Shown one piece after another: positions 53,096-62,582 of a DNA stretch of 64,000 bases. The position numbers and the translations under genes are program-made. Below the pieces are notes generated by a model that was not told the origin of the DNA, made no database searches, and worked only from the letters and a program-made list of their open reading frames with translations. How positions within the stretch are numbered: position 1 is the first letter of the stretch; each line of letters starts with the position of its first letter. This DNA is from Thermoproteota archaeon (GTDB taxonomy: Archaea; Thermoproteota; Thermoprotei; Gearchaeales; Gearchaeaceae), in contig JAJPJK010000006.1 of assembly GCA_021324265.1 (NCBI GenBank), forward strand, positions 124,001 through 188,000. The letters are read 5' to 3'.

Positions 53096-53749
53096 GTGGA
53101 AGGATGTGTATTAATACCTCTGAAGAGATTGGAAGCATCGAAGAGTAGGTTATCAAAATATCTTAGCGTAGAAGAAAGGGTTGAATTAACGAAATGTATG
53201 CTCAGAGATGTTCTCAATGTTTGCCTAGATTCTGGATTCTCTAGGGTATTACTCATCACTCAAGGAGAAATAGATTTTATTTATGATAACAAAATTGAGG
53301 TAATAAACAATGATAAAGAGCTTAACGTGGCATTACTCGAAGCGATTTCTTCAATCAAGGGAAGATTCAATTCCTATTTAATACTTCCCGCAGACATACC
53401 ACTCATCGAAAAAAGTGATCTAGAACAAATGAAAAAGCTTATGGAAAGCTTCGATATATTAATTTCTCCTTCTTTCGATTCTGGTACTAATGCGTTGTTC
53501 ATGAAACGAGGAAAAGAAATTGAATTGGAATATGGAGAGGGGAAGAAAAGTTTTTTGTTACACTTGGAAAACGCGCTCAATAAAGGTTTGAATGTTGTTG
53601 TGTTTTCAAACGAGAGAATTGGTATGGATATAGATGATTTAGCACGGCTCCGCTATCTTGCACATCTTAATATTAATAAAGAAAGTGTTTTATACGTTAA
53701 GAGGCTCTATGAGAAAAATAGAAATATATGGCTTGGAAGGAATACCTGA
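53096..53749 (+). CDS. cofC: 2-phospho-L-lactate guanylyltransferase, F420 synthesis
   Basis: A 217-residue nucleotidyltransferase with a GTG start directly at the cofD stop. It shows IPLKRLEASKSRLSKYLS, LILPADIPLIEKSDLEQM and SPSFDSGTNALFM, the CofC pattern. It makes the GDP-activated lactate used by CofD. It overlaps cofE by 41 bp. Confidence 0.92.
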   Translation: MEGCVLIPLKRLEASKSRLSKYLSVEERVELTKCMLRDVLNVCLDSGFSRVLLITQGEIDFIYDNKIEVINNDKELNVALLEAISSIKGRFNSYLILPADIPLIEKSDLEQMKKLMESFDILISPSFDSGTNALFMKRGKEIELEYGEGKKSFLLHLENALNKGLNVVVFSNERIGMDIDDLARLRYLAHLNINKESVLYVKRLYEKNRNIWLGRNT

Positions 53750-54473
53750 AATAAAGCCAGGCGATGATCTATCAGAGATCATAATCGAGGCCGTGGAAAA
53801 GAACGGCCTAACTATTAAAGATGACGATATCTTCGTGATTGCCCAAAAGATAGTTTCCAAAAGCGAGAATCGGATTGTAGATCTTAATGATGTTATACCA
53901 AGTGAAGAATCGATCAAAATAGCTAAGATTACAGATAAGGATCCTAGGCTTGTAGAGCTTATCCTTAGAGAATCTAAGCGCATCGTGAAACTTTCAAAAG
54001 GGCACATAATCGTTGAAACTAAGCATGGGCTAGTATGTGCAAATGCAGGAATAGACAAATCTAATGTTGGCAATGTAGAGGAAATCGATAAGGTGTTACT
54101 ACTTCCTGATGACCCGGATATCTCGGCAAAAAGAATAAAGGAAGCGATTGAAAAGAAAACAGGTGCAAGAATAGGCGTGATTATCTCCGACACATATGGT
54201 CGAATGCTTAGAGAAGGTCAGATCAACTATGCGATAGGTGCAAGTGGGGTTAGGATTTTTAGGGATTATAGAAACAAAAAAGATAGATACGGCTATGTCC
54301 TTCAGGTAAAGAATATAGCTGAAGCTGAAGAAGTCGCATGCGCTGCTGAACTAGTAATTGGACAAGCCGATGAAAGTATTCCTGTAGCACTTGTACGCGG
54401 CTTAAAGTGCGAAGAAACAACCCTGAATGCGAAAGCATTGAACATGCCTGAAGAGAAATGGTTGTTTAAGTGA
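53709..54473 (+). CDS. cofE: F420-0:gamma-glutamyl ligase
   Basis: The protein has 254 residues from the ATG at 53709 (MRKIEIYGLEGIPEI), inside the 3' end of cofC. The CofE pattern is clear: GDDLSEIIIEAVEKNGL, IFVIAQKIVSKSENRIV, CANAGIDKSNV and VIISDTYGRMLREGQINYAIG. It adds glutamates to F420-0. With cofD and cofC it covers the later F420 steps; Fo synthase is not in the window. Confidence 0.92.
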   Translation: MRKIEIYGLEGIPEIKPGDDLSEIIIEAVEKNGLTIKDDDIFVIAQKIVSKSENRIVDLNDVIPSEESIKIAKITDKDPRLVELILRESKRIVKLSKGHIIVETKHGLVCANAGIDKSNVGNVEEIDKVLLLPDDPDISAKRIKEAIEKKTGARIGVIISDTYGRMLREGQINYAIGASGVRIFRDYRNKKDRYGYVLQVKNIAEAEEVACAAELVIGQADESIPVALVRGLKCEETTLNAKALNMPEEKWLFK

Positions 54474-55008
54474 TTTTGAAAATTTCAATCTGTCCTTTTT
54501 CTATCATTTCAGCCATTTTTTTCTTGATCAGCGATATATCGAAACCGTTGTAGTTCAAGCTATAGTTCTTCAATTCTTCATAAGATCTTTTGAGAATTGA
54601 AAGCGCAACCTCGTTTCTGTTTTTTTGATGGTGCACGAAAGCAGCTGCAAGGAGTATCAATCCATGCAAAATTTTCTTTTCATCGCCTTTTTTGTTACGC
54701 CAAATATTCTCGAGCATTTCATGAACTTCCCAGAATCTTTCTTCATTAAAAAACTTCTTTGAAGTTTCAAAAATATTCTCAAATGTTTGTCCAGTTAAAA
54801 TCCTTAATTCGTTTATTTTAAAGTATTTCGAAAGCTCAATTTTAGTTAAATCAGGATCTTCGCTAAACATATCAATCTCTACATGTTTAGTAGCGATCCT
54901 AATATCATTTAATTTAGCACTTTTAACATTAGCCTTGATAATGCTCGCAAGTTCCTTTCTTTCTGCTTTATTATTTTTTTCTGCAATTACTATAATCCTT
55001 TTATTCAT
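54466..55008 (-). CDS. DUF309-containing protein
   Basis: The protein has 180 residues from the ATG at 55008. The N-terminal ~80 residues form a small alpha/beta part (RIIVIAEKNNKAERKELASI). The C-terminal part is the DUF309 helical domain with FNEERFWEVHEMLENIWR and ILLAAAFVHHQKN. DUF309 has no firm function. It starts 3 nt inside the end of the ureohydrolase gene, so the two are co-transcribed; it is convergent with cofE. Confidence 0.75.
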   Translation of the reverse strand: MNKRIIVIAEKNNKAERKELASIIKANVKSAKLNDIRIATKHVEIDMFSEDPDLTKIELSKYFKINELRILTGQTFENIFETSKKFFNEERFWEVHEMLENIWRNKKGDEKKILHGLILLAAAFVHHQKNRNEVALSILKRSYEELKNYSLNYNGFDISLIKKKMAEMIEKGQIEIFKIT

Positions 55009-55931
55009 AAAGAGAAATGTGAGGAAACTGCAGAGAGGATGAGATATGCTCCAAGATGGCATGATATTTTGTCATTCTCATATAAAGGCGCAATTTCAAC
55101 GACATCTATTCCCTTCATATTCTTTATGCGCCCAAGCTTTCTCGTTAAGCTTATTATTTCTTTCGGTTCCATTCCATTTACACATAAACTATTTACGCCT
55201 TTGCTATAACAAGCATCTAAAACATCCATATCTAAGCTCATGTATGTAAAGTCTGTCTGTGAAGCCGAGTTAATTATTTCTTCGCAAACTTTCTCGATGG
55301 ATCTGTTCCTGATTTCTTCGATTGTATAATACTTTACATTTGAATGTTCTACATATTCGACATAACTTGTTGAATTGTAGAAATCCCTTATGCCTAACTG
55401 AAAAACATTCTTGATGTTCTTTTTTTCCTCGATAAGTGTTCTTAGATATGTTCCGCTAGAGCTGAAATTTTTCTTAAGTCTTCTAACATCATGGTGTGCA
55501 TCCATTACAATCAGCGATACGCTTCCTAACTCTGCAAGAGCAGAAGCCGTGGCATAAGTAATGCTATGGTCTCCACCCAAAAAAGCAACCATTTTTGCCT
55601 TTTTGTAGGCTTCAATTGCAGCTTCACGGATCTTGCTATAAGAGAAATTTAGGTCCGAGTTAGAAATTAATAGGTCTCCGTAGTCATTTATGACTAGATC
55701 TTTGAGATCTATTCTGAAAGTATATGAATAGGTATTGAAATTATATAATGCCTCTCTCAGGAACTTGGGGCCGTATTTTGCTCCTTGTCTTCCGAAAGTC
55801 GCGCCATCAAAGGGCAATCCTATTATAGCTAAATCACATTCTGCTACGCCCTTTTTAATTACATTTCTCAATTTTAGCTCGTTTTCATCAACATTCGATA
55901 TTTCTAGAGCTGAATCTACGAAAGTGTCCAT
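55005..55931 (-). CDS. Ureohydrolase (agmatinase/arginase family)
   Basis: A 308-residue protein with the binuclear Mn site: GGDHSITYA, VMDAHHDVR and SLDMDVLDACYSKG. The last motif lacks the usual Pro after the third Asp. It would hydrolyse agmatine, arginine, guanidinobutyrate or formiminoglutamate; sequence alone does not decide. Agmatinase for polyamines is the common archaeal role. Confidence 0.82.
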   Translation of the reverse strand: MDTFVDSALEISNVDENELKLRNVIKKGVAECDLAIIGLPFDGATFGRQGAKYGPKFLREALYNFNTYSYTFRIDLKDLVINDYGDLLISNSDLNFSYSKIREAAIEAYKKAKMVAFLGGDHSITYATASALAELGSVSLIVMDAHHDVRRLKKNFSSSGTYLRTLIEEKKNIKNVFQLGIRDFYNSTSYVEYVEHSNVKYYTIEEIRNRSIEKVCEEIINSASQTDFTYMSLDMDVLDACYSKGVNSLCVNGMEPKEIISLTRKLGRIKNMKGIDVVEIAPLYENDKISCHLGAYLILSAVSSHFSL

Positions 55932-56057
55932 AGCTTAAAAGTTCTTTTTTAGGATAAATTCGTATTCTGCAATGAAAGAACTGTGGATTGTAAGAAGAAA
56001 ACTTCCTTGCCTTAAATATGCGAATATTAGGTACTTTTTCCAACATAATGATATCGA

Positions 56058-57485
56058 ATGAGTAAGGTCTTCCTGATTAGATTGAGCGGCGATGTAACTT
56101 ATAGGAGAGCTAGTTCTAGATTTTATTTTGAAAAATTGGTTTATAATAACATAAAGGTTGCACTCGCTAAACAGCACATTGATGCTGAAATAATACAAGA
56201 GCCTGCAAGGATTTTCATTCGCTCAGAACAATTAAATTCTTCATTGCTCAGTCATATTTTCGGCGTAAGCAGTTTTTCTGAATGCGAGGAGTTCGAGTTT
56301 CAGGATCTTCATGACCTTTCATCCAAAATAGAAGAAGTTTATAAAGAAAAGGTTAAAGCAAAAAAGTTTGCCGTGAAATGCAGGAGAAGTGGAAAACATG
56401 ATTTTACGTCAATGGATGCAGCAAGAATTATAGGTGCTAAACTAAGGCCATATGCGTTAAAGGTTGATCTCGAAAACCCTGAAGTAATTATAAACGTCGA
56501 GATAAGAGACAATAAAGCATATGTATTTGAGAATTCAATCCCAGGACCAGGTGGTCTTCCCATAGGCGCAGGTGATAAGATCTTAAGTCTATTCTCTGGA
56601 GGTTTTGATTCTCCTGTTGCTTCATGGTATGTAGCTAAACGTGGTTCGAAGATCGATTTCTTGCACTTTGCTTTTGGAGGAATGAGCGAAGTTTATCCAG
56701 TTTTCATGGTAGCCAAGTATCTCTATAATAATTGGTTCTATGGATACAAACCAAAATTTCAAGTGTTACGCTTCTCTCCTGTAATAAAAGAGATTTTGTC
56801 AAAATTACCTAGCATTGTTTGGCAAGTGGCCTTAAGGAGGATGATGTATTTAGCGGCAGAGAAAATTGCGAATGAGAACAAAGATGAAGCCTTAGTTACA
56901 GGTGAATCCCTCTCACAGGCTACTAGCCAAACATTAAGAAATCTCCGCGTTGCAGAATACAACGTTTCATTGCCTATTCTTAGACCTTTGATAGGGTTCG
57001 ATAAAAGTGAGATCATCGGGCTGGCTAAGAAAATAGGGACTTATGAATTATCTCTTGGTGTAGAAGAACTATGCGGCATCGCCATAGGTCCGCTAACAGC
57101 TAAAGCGGATATCAAAAAATTCTTCGAAGACATGCAAAAACTCGATCCAAAAGTTATCGATAATGTAATCGATACACTTCAGGTTTTCGATCTAGATGAA
57201 GATTCTGATAAAGTTAAGGAAATGATGAAAGATGAAGAGTTTGTTCTTGATTACATCCCAACTGATGCAGTGATTGTCAACTTGATGCCAGATAAATTCA
57301 AGATTGATAGAGCAATAAGCTTTGCAGAATTTGATGAAGATAAGTATAGAAATTCTCTGATCATTTTTGTTTGTGAGAAAGGGTTAACAAGTAAAGGGTT
57401 AGCTAAGCATTATAGGGATGCAGGTTTTAAAGCCTATAGTTTGGAAGGAGGATTTGAAAGCTATAAAAAGATACAAAAAATCTAG
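56058..57485 (+). CDS. thiI: ThiI-type tRNA 4-thiouridine / thiazole sulfurtransferase
   Basis: A 475-residue protein with an N-terminal NFLD/THUMP region (~1-165), a PP-loop ATPase domain with LFSGGFDSPVASWYV and a C-terminal rhodanese domain with IFVCEKGLTSKGLAKHY. The internal Cys in VEELCGIAIGP and the rhodanese Cys correspond to the two redox Cys of E. coli ThiI. It thiolates U8 of tRNA and may supply sulfur for thiamine. Many archaeal ThiI lack the rhodanese domain, so its presence is notable. Confidence 0.9.
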   Translation: MSKVFLIRLSGDVTYRRASSRFYFEKLVYNNIKVALAKQHIDAEIIQEPARIFIRSEQLNSSLLSHIFGVSSFSECEEFEFQDLHDLSSKIEEVYKEKVKAKKFAVKCRRSGKHDFTSMDAARIIGAKLRPYALKVDLENPEVIINVEIRDNKAYVFENSIPGPGGLPIGAGDKILSLFSGGFDSPVASWYVAKRGSKIDFLHFAFGGMSEVYPVFMVAKYLYNNWFYGYKPKFQVLRFSPVIKEILSKLPSIVWQVALRRMMYLAAEKIANENKDEALVTGESLSQATSQTLRNLRVAEYNVSLPILRPLIGFDKSEIIGLAKKIGTYELSLGVEELCGIAIGPLTAKADIKKFFEDMQKLDPKVIDNVIDTLQVFDLDEDSDKVKEMMKDEEFVLDYIPTDAVIVNLMPDKFKIDRAISFAEFDEDKYRNSLIIFVCEKGLTSKGLAKHYRDAGFKAYSLEGGFESYKKIQKI

Positions 57486-58279
57486 ATGACTTTGTATTTC
57501 AATTCATCATTTTCTATCCATGCTTGAACAAACTTTCCGTCTCCCAAATCTATCCAGTTTTCGTCATCAATTGGTTCAGATGATATTACGATCTTGTCAT
57601 CATCTGCCTTGAAGCACATCATATAGTATTCTCTTTCCTTATCCTTTACCGAGACTTTATACTTTGAATTATACCGATTGTAAGCGTATAGCTTGTCACC
57701 TACGCTTATGATTACATTCATAGATGAAAACGGATATTGCTTTCCTGAATTGGATTCTTTGAAAGTTGAAATGATTAAATCTTCAGTTTTCTTCAACGCA
57801 GAGTAAACATCATATTCCTCCTCCAAATACTTGAGGAAAGCTAGGAAGTAGACTTCACTATCATTTAGACTTCTTGGTGTTAAAGAGAAGTTTGAGATCT
57901 TTTTGTACACTGCGTCAGGAATAAAAATTGTACCGTTATGTGCAAAGGCTATATCATTGTAATAGAAAGGTTGTGTCGCTTCAGCTTTTATAATAAGACC
58001 TTTATCTAGATTTCTAGGATTGCTTGCAAGCCTTATGAAGAACATAAAGTGTTTAGTGCTTATTGATTTTATCAAATTAGAGGCGATCTCTTTCGAGCTC
58101 GTTAATGGTTTGATTGATTTTGCAACCAATGTAATTTTTCCATTTTCTATATTGCACAAACCCCAACCATCTTCATGTTTCTCAACCTCAGCCTGTTTCA
58201 AAATGCAATATTTTGCGTCGAAAATATACGGATAAGGGTTTAACTCCTTTCTTGAAAGTATAGCTAGCAATCTGCACAT
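57482..58279 (-). CDS. Class II glutamine amidotransferase-like protein
   Basis: A 265-residue Ntn-hydrolase domain starting MCRLLAIL, so Cys2 is the nucleophile after Met removal. HEDGWGLCNI, FIRLASNPRNLDKG and IAFAHNGTIF match the YafJ/EgtC type of stand-alone class II amidotransferases. No synthase domain is fused. The reaction is unknown; it may hydrolyse a gamma-glutamyl amide. Confidence 0.82.
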   Translation of the reverse strand: MCRLLAILSRKELNPYPYIFDAKYCILKQAEVEKHEDGWGLCNIENGKITLVAKSIKPLTSSKEIASNLIKSISTKHFMFFIRLASNPRNLDKGLIIKAEATQPFYYNDIAFAHNGTIFIPDAVYKKISNFSLTPRSLNDSEVYFLAFLKYLEEEYDVYSALKKTEDLIISTFKESNSGKQYPFSSMNVIISVGDKLYAYNRYNSKYKVSVKDKEREYYMMCFKADDDKIVISSEPIDDENWIDLGDGKFVQAWIENDELKYKVI

Positions 58280-58281
58280 AG

Positions 58282-59109
58282 CTATAACTCCTCGTAATAC
58301 TTTTTAAGCATAAGAGTATCTTCTTCAAGATTTGGTGATTCGCAGATCAAAACACCTAGAGTTCTGTATTCTTTGAGCACTTCTAAAACCTCTCTCCACT
58401 TCATGTCAGATTCCTCCAAGTTTAAATGTGTGCCAGCTTTGTCCATTTTTATACCGGAGATGTGAATATGCATATTTCTTAATGCCTCCTTACCTAAGCT
58501 ATCTTCGACCCTATTAAGTATTTCTTTGAAACTTTCGCTATCATTCCATCCATTCCTGAATCTAAGATGTGCAAAGTCTATGCAGGGTAAAATGTAATCC
58601 AACCCCTCGCATACTGCTAATACTTCATCTAAATCCCCGAATTTCGCTTTTCCTTCCATTGTTTCTGGTCTTACCCATACCTCATAACCCTCTTCCTTAA
58701 TCATTCGGCTTATGGTTTTGAATGCATTTTTGACTCTCTCAAAAGCTTCTTCTTTCGATGATTTCTGATACCATCCTGGATGGACGCACACTGAATAGCC
58801 TCCTGATAGATAAAGCGCTTTTGCGCTCTCCATAACCATCCTTATGCTATTTTTAAATTTTGATTCTTCATTTGAATTCAAATTTACATAATAAGGTGCA
58901 TGTGCTGTAAGAATTATTTTATATTGATTTGCTAAGTCTTTGGCCTTCGAGGCTACCTCTTCATTTAGTTTTACTCCATAAACAAATTCTAGCTCCATTG
59001 CGTTAAGCCCCAATTCCTTGATCGTTTCTATACCCGTCAGTGTATCCTTTTTCTTCGCTTTATGGGGCACCCCTGCTGGGCCGAAATACAACTTATCCGG
59101 TTTAATCAT
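58282..59109 (-). CDS. Endonuclease IV-like TIM-barrel protein
   Basis: The protein has 275 residues from the ATG at 59109 (MIKPDKLYFGPAG); starts a few codons upstream are possible. Metal ligands of the endonuclease IV fold are visible: LTAHAPYYVN, CVHPGW, CIDFAHLRF, MHIHISG and LICESP. It would cut DNA at abasic sites, as in archaeal Nfo homologues. It lies 2 bp from the amidotransferase gene on the same strand. Confidence 0.82.
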   Translation of the reverse strand: MIKPDKLYFGPAGVPHKAKKKDTLTGIETIKELGLNAMELEFVYGVKLNEEVASKAKDLANQYKIILTAHAPYYVNLNSNEESKFKNSIRMVMESAKALYLSGGYSVCVHPGWYQKSSKEEAFERVKNAFKTISRMIKEEGYEVWVRPETMEGKAKFGDLDEVLAVCEGLDYILPCIDFAHLRFRNGWNDSESFKEILNRVEDSLGKEALRNMHIHISGIKMDKAGTHLNLEESDMKWREVLEVLKEYRTLGVLICESPNLEEDTLMLKKYYEEL

Positions 59110-59159
59110 ATGCATAAATGATTTTATCAATTTAGAACTTAACGCTACCGTGTATGATT

Positions 59160-60331
59160 CTAAGAAGTCCTTTCTATATTAGAAATTAGTCTCTTTTCAT
59201 CCAATTCGCTCTTAAATCTGAAAAACATAAATGATGTCGAGCCTCTGCCTATTGTAGCTATTAAGTAACCTATTCCTAATGCTGCGTTTAAAGGCATGAA
59301 GGCAGAAATGTAGTCCACTAATGAAGTGCTTGAGAGTGAACCTATCATTGCAGCCGTATTGTTGACTAGATTGAATTCTGCTGAGAATCTACCTCTGTAG
59401 CCTTCAGGTGCTAAATCATATAATATGCTGTGTATGCTACATTTACGAGTGCAGAGATCAGACCTGTTAATGCATTGATCAAATAGATATGTATTGGAGA
59501 GGTAGAAAAATAGAAACCGATTGGAAATACGATAAGGCCAAATTTCCCTAAGAACATGCTCATTCTTCTATCCTTATCTACCATCTTTCCAGCGAGCGGT
59601 TGAAAAGCGAGAATAGATATCGCACCTATAACTTGAGCTATAACGTATTCGTACGGCTTCATATTAAGAATTTTAACTTGGGTTATAGTGAAAAGAGGCC
59701 ATGCAAAGCCCCAAAATATGCCATATGTGAAGTTCACAAAATAAAAATCCCTTAGACTTTTGAGCGAAGTAGGCTTAAGAACTTCCCTTTTTACTTTAAT
59801 TTCAGGAGTTCCCAGTAATACTAAGGAAGAGGCTATAAACAATATACCGCCTATTATGAATGCTATCCTAAAAGAGTTTGTGACATAAGTAAGTGGTATG
59901 GTAGCCAGCATAGCAACGATAGCTCCTATTTCACTGATAACCACAAAGTTGGAAAGAAATCTCCCCCTATTGTTCTTTTGAGAAATTTCTCCCAGCAGCG
60001 CGTTATATGCACCTCCGTATATTCCCTGAAGTGCGATAATAGCAGTGAATATTAAGGCTAGAATTATAGGATCAAAGATGTAGTATAGCGCTATACATGA
60101 AATTGCGATCAGCAGGCTGGATATGAGGATGAGATTGATTCTGTTATTCTTTCTATCGACTAGATTACCTGTTAAAAGCTGAAGCATTGAGTTGAATAGC
60201 CCTAGGCCTTGAACATATCCAACCACGATGTAGGAATTGCTGAGCCTTGCAGTGACATAGCTGAAGTAGGGTGTGATGAAGTTATTTGCAGCTGAATTTA
60301 TGAGCGTATGTGTTTTTATCTTCTTTAGCAT
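59160..60331 (-). pseudogene. MFS transporter gene with a frameshift
   Basis: The 306-residue ORF (start 60331) stops early at 59411, just after span ~10 (VNVAYTAYYMI). In the next frame the protein continues as YDLAPEGYRGRFSAEF and two more spans to 59160, giving ~390 residues, a normal MFS length. The break falls between about 59418 and 59428 in an AT-rich run. The first part has the MFS loop GNLVDRKNNRIN. A single missing base, by mutation or sequencing error, explains it. The substrate is unknown. Confidence 0.8.
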
Positions 60332-60389
60332 TTAGTAAAAAACACTATCCAGCAGCTTTAAATACTTTTAAGAATAAAAAAATCAAAAT
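60332..60389. promoter_or_regulatory. Divergent promoter with central TATA, MFS gene / SSB
   Basis: TTTAAATA (60357-60364) lies about 29 nt from both the - ATG at 60331 and the + ATG at 60390. It could serve both leaderless genes. Confidence 0.45.
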
Positions 60390-60695
60390 ATGGCTATGTA
60401 TAAAGTGAAGGAAATAGGCAGAGGGATGAACAACATTACTATAGTTCTCAAGATAGTCTCAAAGGGTAAGGAAAGAGTTGTGATGACAAAATTTGGAGAG
60501 AGTAGAGTCGCAACAGCAGTAGGAGAAGATGACACTGGGAGAATAAATTTGACTTTGTGGAGGGATCAGATCGATATGATAAACGAGGGAGATGTTGTTA
60601 AGCTTGTAGGTGCATTTGTAACTGAATTTAGAGGACAGTTAAGTTTGAATATCGGAAAGGGAGGTAAAATAGAAGTAATTTCAAGCTCTAGTTAA
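60390..60695 (+). CDS. Single-stranded DNA-binding protein, OB fold
   Basis: A 101-residue protein consisting of one OB fold: KVKEIGRGMNNITIVLKI, AVGEDDTGRINLTLW, then INEGDVVKLVGAFVTEF and LSLNIGKGGKIE. It closely follows the Sulfolobus-type SSB, with only a short Ser-rich end in place of the acidic tail. It protects ssDNA in replication and repair. It is convergent with the XPD helicase (8-bp overlap). Confidence 0.88.
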   Translation: MAMYKVKEIGRGMNNITIVLKIVSKGKERVVMTKFGESRVATAVGEDDTGRINLTLWRDQIDMINEGDVVKLVGAFVTEFRGQLSLNIGKGGKIEVISSSS

Positions 60696-62562
60696 AATCG
60701 AACTTTTGAACTAGTTGATAAAGCTCTTCCTTGCTATTAATAGTTTTAACGTTAATCCTAACAAACTTCGGAAGGTATTTTAAAATTTTCCTATATCTTC
60801 TATCACCTAGTACTAGAACAGCTTTATCATCGGGGGATCTCGTAGCTCTACCTAAAACATGTGATGCTCTCCTAATAGCAGGTAAAACATAAGAATAAAA
60901 TATGCCTTTCCTTTTGCCGTATTTTTTTACATAATAATTCATCAATAGTTTTGTTTTGGCCGTTAGCCTATCAAAGGGTATGCCAACCAAAAAGATCGCC
61001 TCAAGTTCTTTTCCAGGAAAGTCGGCTCCTTCAGCAAATCTTCCTGTGCTACTGGCTATTAGAACTCCCTTCGTTCCTGCTGAACTTATCTTGAATTCCT
61101 CCATCATTCTTCTTGCTTCATCGCCTTGCATATCTTGTCTTTCGATGAAAATCTTTCTTCCTAAAGGATTTAGCTTGTTCAATAAACCCAGATTTATGAG
61201 CGTATCTTGGATTCTATAACTCGCAGAAAAGATTGCGCAATTTTCATTTACAGATCTTACGAATGCTTCAATGTATTCAATGTATTTCTTAGCCTCTTCT
61301 TCCCCTAGGTATTCTCCGCGCGTGGAAAGATCGTTCGTAATGATGGATAAGAAGTTTTCTTTTTTATAGTTATACTCAACTCTTCTAGATTCATAGGTAT
61401 TAAGTCCAATTATCTCCGCGAAGGACTTAATGGAACCTATGGTACCAGAGCACAAAATCACTCTATAAAATCTATTCCAAATATTCGAGTAGATTTCCTT
61501 TGCACGCATATCAAAGATTTCTAATGTAATTTTGTGTTCTTCGTCGATCTTTGCTACTAATCTAACACCTTCCTCATTGATCGTTTCCAATGCAGATGCT
61601 AAGAATTGACCAAGCCTAAACAGACTTGACCTAGGCGCTTTATTTTCTTTGAGTTTTCTTAGTCTTATTTTTCTCCCAAGTTCAATTAACCTTTGCTCGA
61701 TTCCATAGTATTTTTCGTAATCGCATCCTTCAAGCAATTGCTGTAAACTTATAGCTACGTCTTCTTTACCGTTTTCTCTCAAAAATTTCATGATCCTTTG
61801 AAGCAGCGCTTCAAATTTTTGGAGAAATTCACATACTTTAATCTCCGCCCCAAACTCTTGGGCTTCTCTTATAGCATTTCTAACGGTGCCTATTGTTATT
61901 TCTTTCATGTTTAGGCTACTGAGTAAAAATTGAAGATTATGCGCTTCGTCGACAACCAAAATTGAGTCATTAAAATTTATTTTATTCCTTAGAACCCAGC
62001 TTACATTCTCATTAAAAATGTAATTATAATTTACAGCTATAATATGTGAGTCGAATATTTGAGATAATTGATAGTAGTATGGACAAATCTTATTATCCTC
62101 AGAAAATTTGAGTATTTCGGTGAACAATAAAGGGCTATCTTGATAAGGGATTTTTGCCTCATTCAGCCTTTTATAATAGAGGCATTCATTATTCTTGATC
62201 TTTATCTTGCAGAATAAAGAGACTTCTTCGTAATCTACATCTTCCTTTAGTTCTCTTTTTAGAAGACACATATCTTTTTTTCCTCTTATCGAAATCCCCA
62301 TTACATCATTTCCTTTTTCGTGAATTTTCTTCAACTCCTCTATTGGTCGATCAGTTTCGGTACCTGTCCTAACAGCCCAAATTATCTTTTTGTCCTTCTT
62401 GATTGAAAAAGGAAGAAGTGCAGATAGTACAACAGCAGTTTTTCCAAATCCAGTCGGTGCCTCAATAATAATGTCCTTCTCTTCAATGTTTCTCTGTATG
62501 AAATCGATGAGCTCAAGTTGCTTATCTCTTGGTTTATATGGGAAATATGAAATATCGACCAC
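60688..62562 (-). CDS. XPD/Rad3-family Fe-S DNA helicase
   Basis: A 624-residue superfamily 2 helicase with a GTG start. Walker A is EAPTGFGKTAVV near residue 38, DEAH box VVDEAHNLQF, and motif VI is RASHVLGRATRSPDD. Between motifs Ia and II four Cys (CLLKRE, FCKIKI, ECLYYKR, KICPYYY) form the 4Fe-4S site of XPD. It unwinds DNA 5' to 3'. It should act in repair; the SSB next to it fits. Confidence 0.9.
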   Translation of the reverse strand: MVDISYFPYKPRDKQLELIDFIQRNIEEKDIIIEAPTGFGKTAVVLSALLPFSIKKDKKIIWAVRTGTETDRPIEELKKIHEKGNDVMGISIRGKKDMCLLKRELKEDVDYEEVSLFCKIKIKNNECLYYKRLNEAKIPYQDSPLLFTEILKFSEDNKICPYYYQLSQIFDSHIIAVNYNYIFNENVSWVLRNKINFNDSILVVDEAHNLQFLLSSLNMKEITIGTVRNAIREAQEFGAEIKVCEFLQKFEALLQRIMKFLRENGKEDVAISLQQLLEGCDYEKYYGIEQRLIELGRKIRLRKLKENKAPRSSLFRLGQFLASALETINEEGVRLVAKIDEEHKITLEIFDMRAKEIYSNIWNRFYRVILCSGTIGSIKSFAEIIGLNTYESRRVEYNYKKENFLSIITNDLSTRGEYLGEEEAKKYIEYIEAFVRSVNENCAIFSASYRIQDTLINLGLLNKLNPLGRKIFIERQDMQGDEARRMMEEFKISSAGTKGVLIASSTGRFAEGADFPGKELEAIFLVGIPFDRLTAKTKLLMNYYVKKYGKRKGIFYSYVLPAIRRASHVLGRATRSPDDKAVLVLGDRRYRKILKYLPKFVRINVKTINSKEELYQLVQKFDFN

Positions 62563-62582
62563 TATTTTAAGATATAAAACTA

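Noticed and set aside
55935-56198. 87-residue - strand ORF
   Set aside because: It overlaps the thiI start and the ureohydrolase promoter, has no family pattern and no suitable promoter.
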